From JBBITW01 sp037440525 (lineage in GTDB: Bacteria > Desulfobacterota > BSN033 > UBA1163), in assembly GCA_037440525.1 (NCBI GenBank), contig JBBITW010000185.1, positions 1 to 6,927 on the forward strand: DNA of 6,927 nucleotides. The letters are read 5' to 3'. The notes under the pieces were generated by a model. That model saw only the letters and a program-made list of their open reading frames with translations. It was not told the origin of the DNA and searched no databases. Every line of letters starts with the position of its first letter. Position 1 is the first letter of the stretch. Both the position numbers and the translations under genes were made by a program. Shown here piece after piece: positions 5,195-6,927 of the stretch.

Positions 5195-6502
5195 ATGGAT
5201 TGGCTTACACTCTTTATAATCATTCTATCGTCCCTCATTGGGCTCTTTTTTCTTGGCGTTCCTGTTGCCTTCTCCTTCCTTTTCATAAACATTCTCTTTT
5301 CTTATATCTTCTGGGGTGAAATTGGTTTAACACAGCTCATATTAAACATCTTCAGATCGATAACATCTTTCTCCCTTCTTCCTGTACCATTATTTCTTTT
5401 AATGGGAGAGGTCATGTTTCTTTTTGGAATAGCACAGAACATGATGGAGGCTATAGAGAAATGGATGGGAAGGATTCCAGGGCGGTTGAGCCTTCTTGCA
5501 GTTGGAGGGGGAGTTTTATTTGCCACCCTGTCAGGCTCTGCCATGGCGGGCTGTGCAATGCTCGGTCAGACCCTTCTCCCTGAGATGGAAAAGAGGGGAT
5601 ATAAATATCAGATTACATTGGGGCCCATTATGGGATGTGGGACTCTTGCGGCGATGATTCCACCCAGTGCCCTTGGGGTTTTACTTGCGAGCCTTGCCCA
5701 GATATCTGTTGGAGACTTTCTCCTTTCAATCATCTTTCCAGGTCTCTTAATGGCATGCCTTTTTGCGATATACATTATATTTTTATGTATTTTAAATCCC
5801 GAACTTGCCCCTGATTACGAGGTGAAGAGGGTTAGCCTCAAAATAAAGTTTATACTTACGGCAAAATACATCCTTCCCTTGGGCCTTGTAATATTTTCAG
5901 TGATTGGATTAATCATATTCGGGATTGCCACACCAACAGAGTCTGCTGCTTCAGGAGCTCTGGTATGTTTTATTCTGGCCTTTATTTATAAAGGAATACG
6001 TCCTAACATAGTTAAACAGTCAATTATCAACAGCGTAAGGATTACTGTGATGATGTTCATGATACTTACAGGTGCCACTGCATTTTCTCAGCTTCTTGCC
6101 TACACAGAGGCGAGTTCAAATCTTGTAAATATAGTGACAAGACTTCCTTTTTCTCCAATTGGGATTGTTATCATAATGCAGATCATCCTTGTTCTGCTTG
6201 GAACATTTATGGAACCGCTATCGATCCTGATGGTAGCCCTTCCCATCTATATGCCGATACTGAGAAAATTGGGTTTTGACCCACTGGTATTTTGTTCAAT
6301 TCTATTAATAAATATGGAGATGGCAACCATTTCCCCACCTGATGGATTGGTCTTATATACGATGAAAGCGATTGCCCCTCAATATAGTATGACCCAGATA
6401 TATAAGGCGAGCATCCCATTCATTATAATTGATATCATTGCAATGGCTCTTATAATGATCTTTCCTCAGATTGCACTATTTTTACCTTCCATCACAAAAT
6501 AA
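5195..6502 (+). CDS. dctM: TRAP transporter large permease subunit, DctM family
   Basis: A 435-residue, very hydrophobic protein with about a dozen membrane segments; it forms the transport channel with DctQ. DctM landmarks appear in order: GVPVAFSF (21-28), LPVPLFLLMGEVM (62-74), the first discontinuous-helix motif FATLSGSAMAGCAMLG (109-124), MIPPSALGVLLAS (154-166), GIATPTESAASGAL (243-256), GTFMEPLSILMVALPIYMPI (336-355) and INMEMATISPPDGLVLY (372-388). The two TPTE/SPP regions correspond to the paired helical hairpins that hold substrate and, in characterised members, sodium. The motif ISPPDGLVLY differs from the commoner TPPVGLNLF form, which suggests a distinct subfamily rather than a defect. 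The length is typical. The ATG at 5195 is chosen because GGAG lies seven bases upstream and the protein then starts at the usual point. No further gene follows in the operon, so export or regulatory partners are not encoded here. Confidence 0.97.
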   Translation: MDWLTLFIIILSSLIGLFFLGVPVAFSFLFINILFSYIFWGEIGLTQLILNIFRSITSFSLLPVPLFLLMGEVMFLFGIAQNMMEAIEKWMGRIPGRLSLLAVGGGVLFATLSGSAMAGCAMLGQTLLPEMEKRGYKYQITLGPIMGCGTLAAMIPPSALGVLLASLAQISVGDFLLSIIFPGLLMACLFAIYIIFLCILNPELAPDYEVKRVSLKIKFILTAKYILPLGLVIFSVIGLIIFGIATPTESAASGALVCFILAFIYKGIRPNIVKQSIINSVRITVMMFMILTGATAFSQLLAYTEASSNLVNIVTRLPFSPIGIVIIMQIILVLLGTFMEPLSILMVALPIYMPILRKLGFDPLVFCSILLINMEMATISPPDGLVLYTMKAIAPQYSMTQIYKASIPFIIIDIIAMALIMIFPQIALFLPSITK

Positions 6503-6554
6503 AATGAATCCAAGTCCCTATGGAACATCTTCAGATCATAGGCAGGAGCTCATT

Positions 6555-6578
6555 CCCCTCACCTCCGGGTGTGAGGGG
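6555..6578 (+). terminator. stem-loop 52 bases after dctM, possible operon terminator
   Basis: CCCCTCAC (6555-6562) and GTGAGGGG (6571-6578) form a perfect 8-bp stem; the 8-base loop CTCCGGGT could close further as CACC/GGTG with a bulge. It is followed by TAAAAATTATTTTC, which is AT-rich but not a clean T run. Its position, the first palindrome after the last TRAP gene, fits a terminator or 3' end-protecting structure. It may equally be one of the dispersed palindromes of this genome. Confidence 0.45.
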
Positions 6579-6720
6579 TAAAAATTATTTTCAAGGTAAC
6601 CTAAAAGCTTCAAGCCTCCTTTTAATTTCTCTATAGTTCATTGCTCTGCAATAATGGTAGTATTAAATAAATGAAATCTTGATGAGGGTTCGGCAAGCCT
6701 ACGAGAAATTAAATGAATCA

Positions 6721-6758
6721 CAAACGTAGGACAAGGGCTTGTCCCTTGTCGCATTTGG
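6721..6758. repeat. palindromic repeat of the CGTAGG...CAAGGG type
   Basis: GACAAGGG (6730-6737), loop CTTGT, CCCTTGTC (6743-6750) is a perfect 8-bp stem. The flanks continue it imperfectly: CAAACGTAG on the left against GCATTTGG on the right, giving arms of about 16-17 bases. Short palindromes opening with CGTAGG and built on a G/C-rich stem are a known style of dispersed repeat in several Gram-negative lineages. I see only this one copy in the window, so its repeat status is an inference. Confidence 0.55.
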
Positions 6759-6847
6759 TTTCATTTTTTATATCGAATTACGATACAATCTCTTGGGTAG
6801 AGGGAAGGTCGGTACGACTCGCAACCAAGGTGAGGGAAATTTATGCA

Positions 6848-6882
6848 TTTTTCAGATATCTTTACAGGAGAGTTCTGAAAAA
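6848..6882. repeat. inverted repeat TTTTTCAGA / TCTGAAAAA
   Basis: Nine perfect base pairs, 6848-6856 with 6874-6882, around a 17-base loop. The stem is A/T-rich and no gene flanks it, so it could be an end of a mobile or repeat element cut by the window, a bidirectional terminator for a gene outside the window, or chance. Confidence 0.3.
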
Positions 6883-6927
6883 GTCCTGGAATGACTGGGG
6901 AGGTAAGGTTCCAAACCCTTCGAATGC

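Larger units (their letters stand above)
6503..6927. other. intergenic region after dctM, no gene seen
   Basis: These 425 bases contain no open frame with a plausible start, ribosome site and protein character on either strand, and no tRNA or rRNA fold I recognise. They hold three palindromes, listed separately. GGAATGAC (6888-6895) is the complement of the GTCATTCC core of the element at 3166-3369, but eight bases alone are weak evidence for another copy. The window may stop short of the next gene. Confidence 0.5.

Noticed and set aside
1..6927. A novel defence, secretion or biosynthetic system
   Set aside because: All six genes fall into known families, and there are no nuclease, toxin-antitoxin, reverse transcriptase or modular synthase signatures. 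The V4R-glycosyltransferase pair is the only unusual combination.

Overview
This is an AT-rich bacterial window with six protein genes and several families of short intergenic palindromes. The gene types (DUF1460 amidase-like protein, free-standing V4R domain, TRAP transporter), the strong AGGAGG ribosome sites and the dispersed repeats built on GTCATTCCGAGCG..., CGTGGCAATC and CGTAGGACAAGGG suggest an uncultivated or anaerobic Desulfobacterota-like (former Deltaproteobacteria) or similar Gram-negative lineage. The lineage is an inference from style; no marker gene is present to settle it.

Layout. Positions 1-177 hold no gene, but a REP-like palindromic repeat runs almost into the start of the first gene. 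Positions 178-978 (+) encode a DUF1460 (NlpC/P60-like) cysteine amidase/peptidase without a signal peptide. Its 3' end overlaps by 26 bases, tail to tail, with a 495-residue family 2 glycosyltransferase (953-2440, -). Upstream of that on the same strand, 45 bases away, is a 170-residue stand-alone V4R domain protein (2486-2998, -), so V4R and glycosyltransferase probably form a two-gene operon. Positions 2999-3549 are intergenic. They contain a 204-base nested inverted-repeat element (3166-3369), then a near-consensus sigma-70 promoter with an extended -10 (3408-3434) and a leader of about 109 bases.

From that promoter runs a complete tripartite TRAP transporter operon on the + strand: the periplasmic binding protein dctP (3550-4533), the small permease dctQ (4578-5084) and the large permease dctM (5195-6502). 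A perfect 14-bp stem-loop sits between dctP and dctQ, a plausible device for making more binding protein than membrane subunits. The substrate is probably an organic acid, but the sequence does not name it. Positions 6503-6927 hold no gene I can support, only three palindromes.

No RNA gene, transposase, CRISPR array or recognisable defence system is visible. The genes are individually of known families. The points most worth following are the free-standing V4R sensor with an intact zinc-ligand pattern beside a glycosyltransferase, the nested repeat element next to the TRAP promoter, and the stem-loop inside the TRAP operon.
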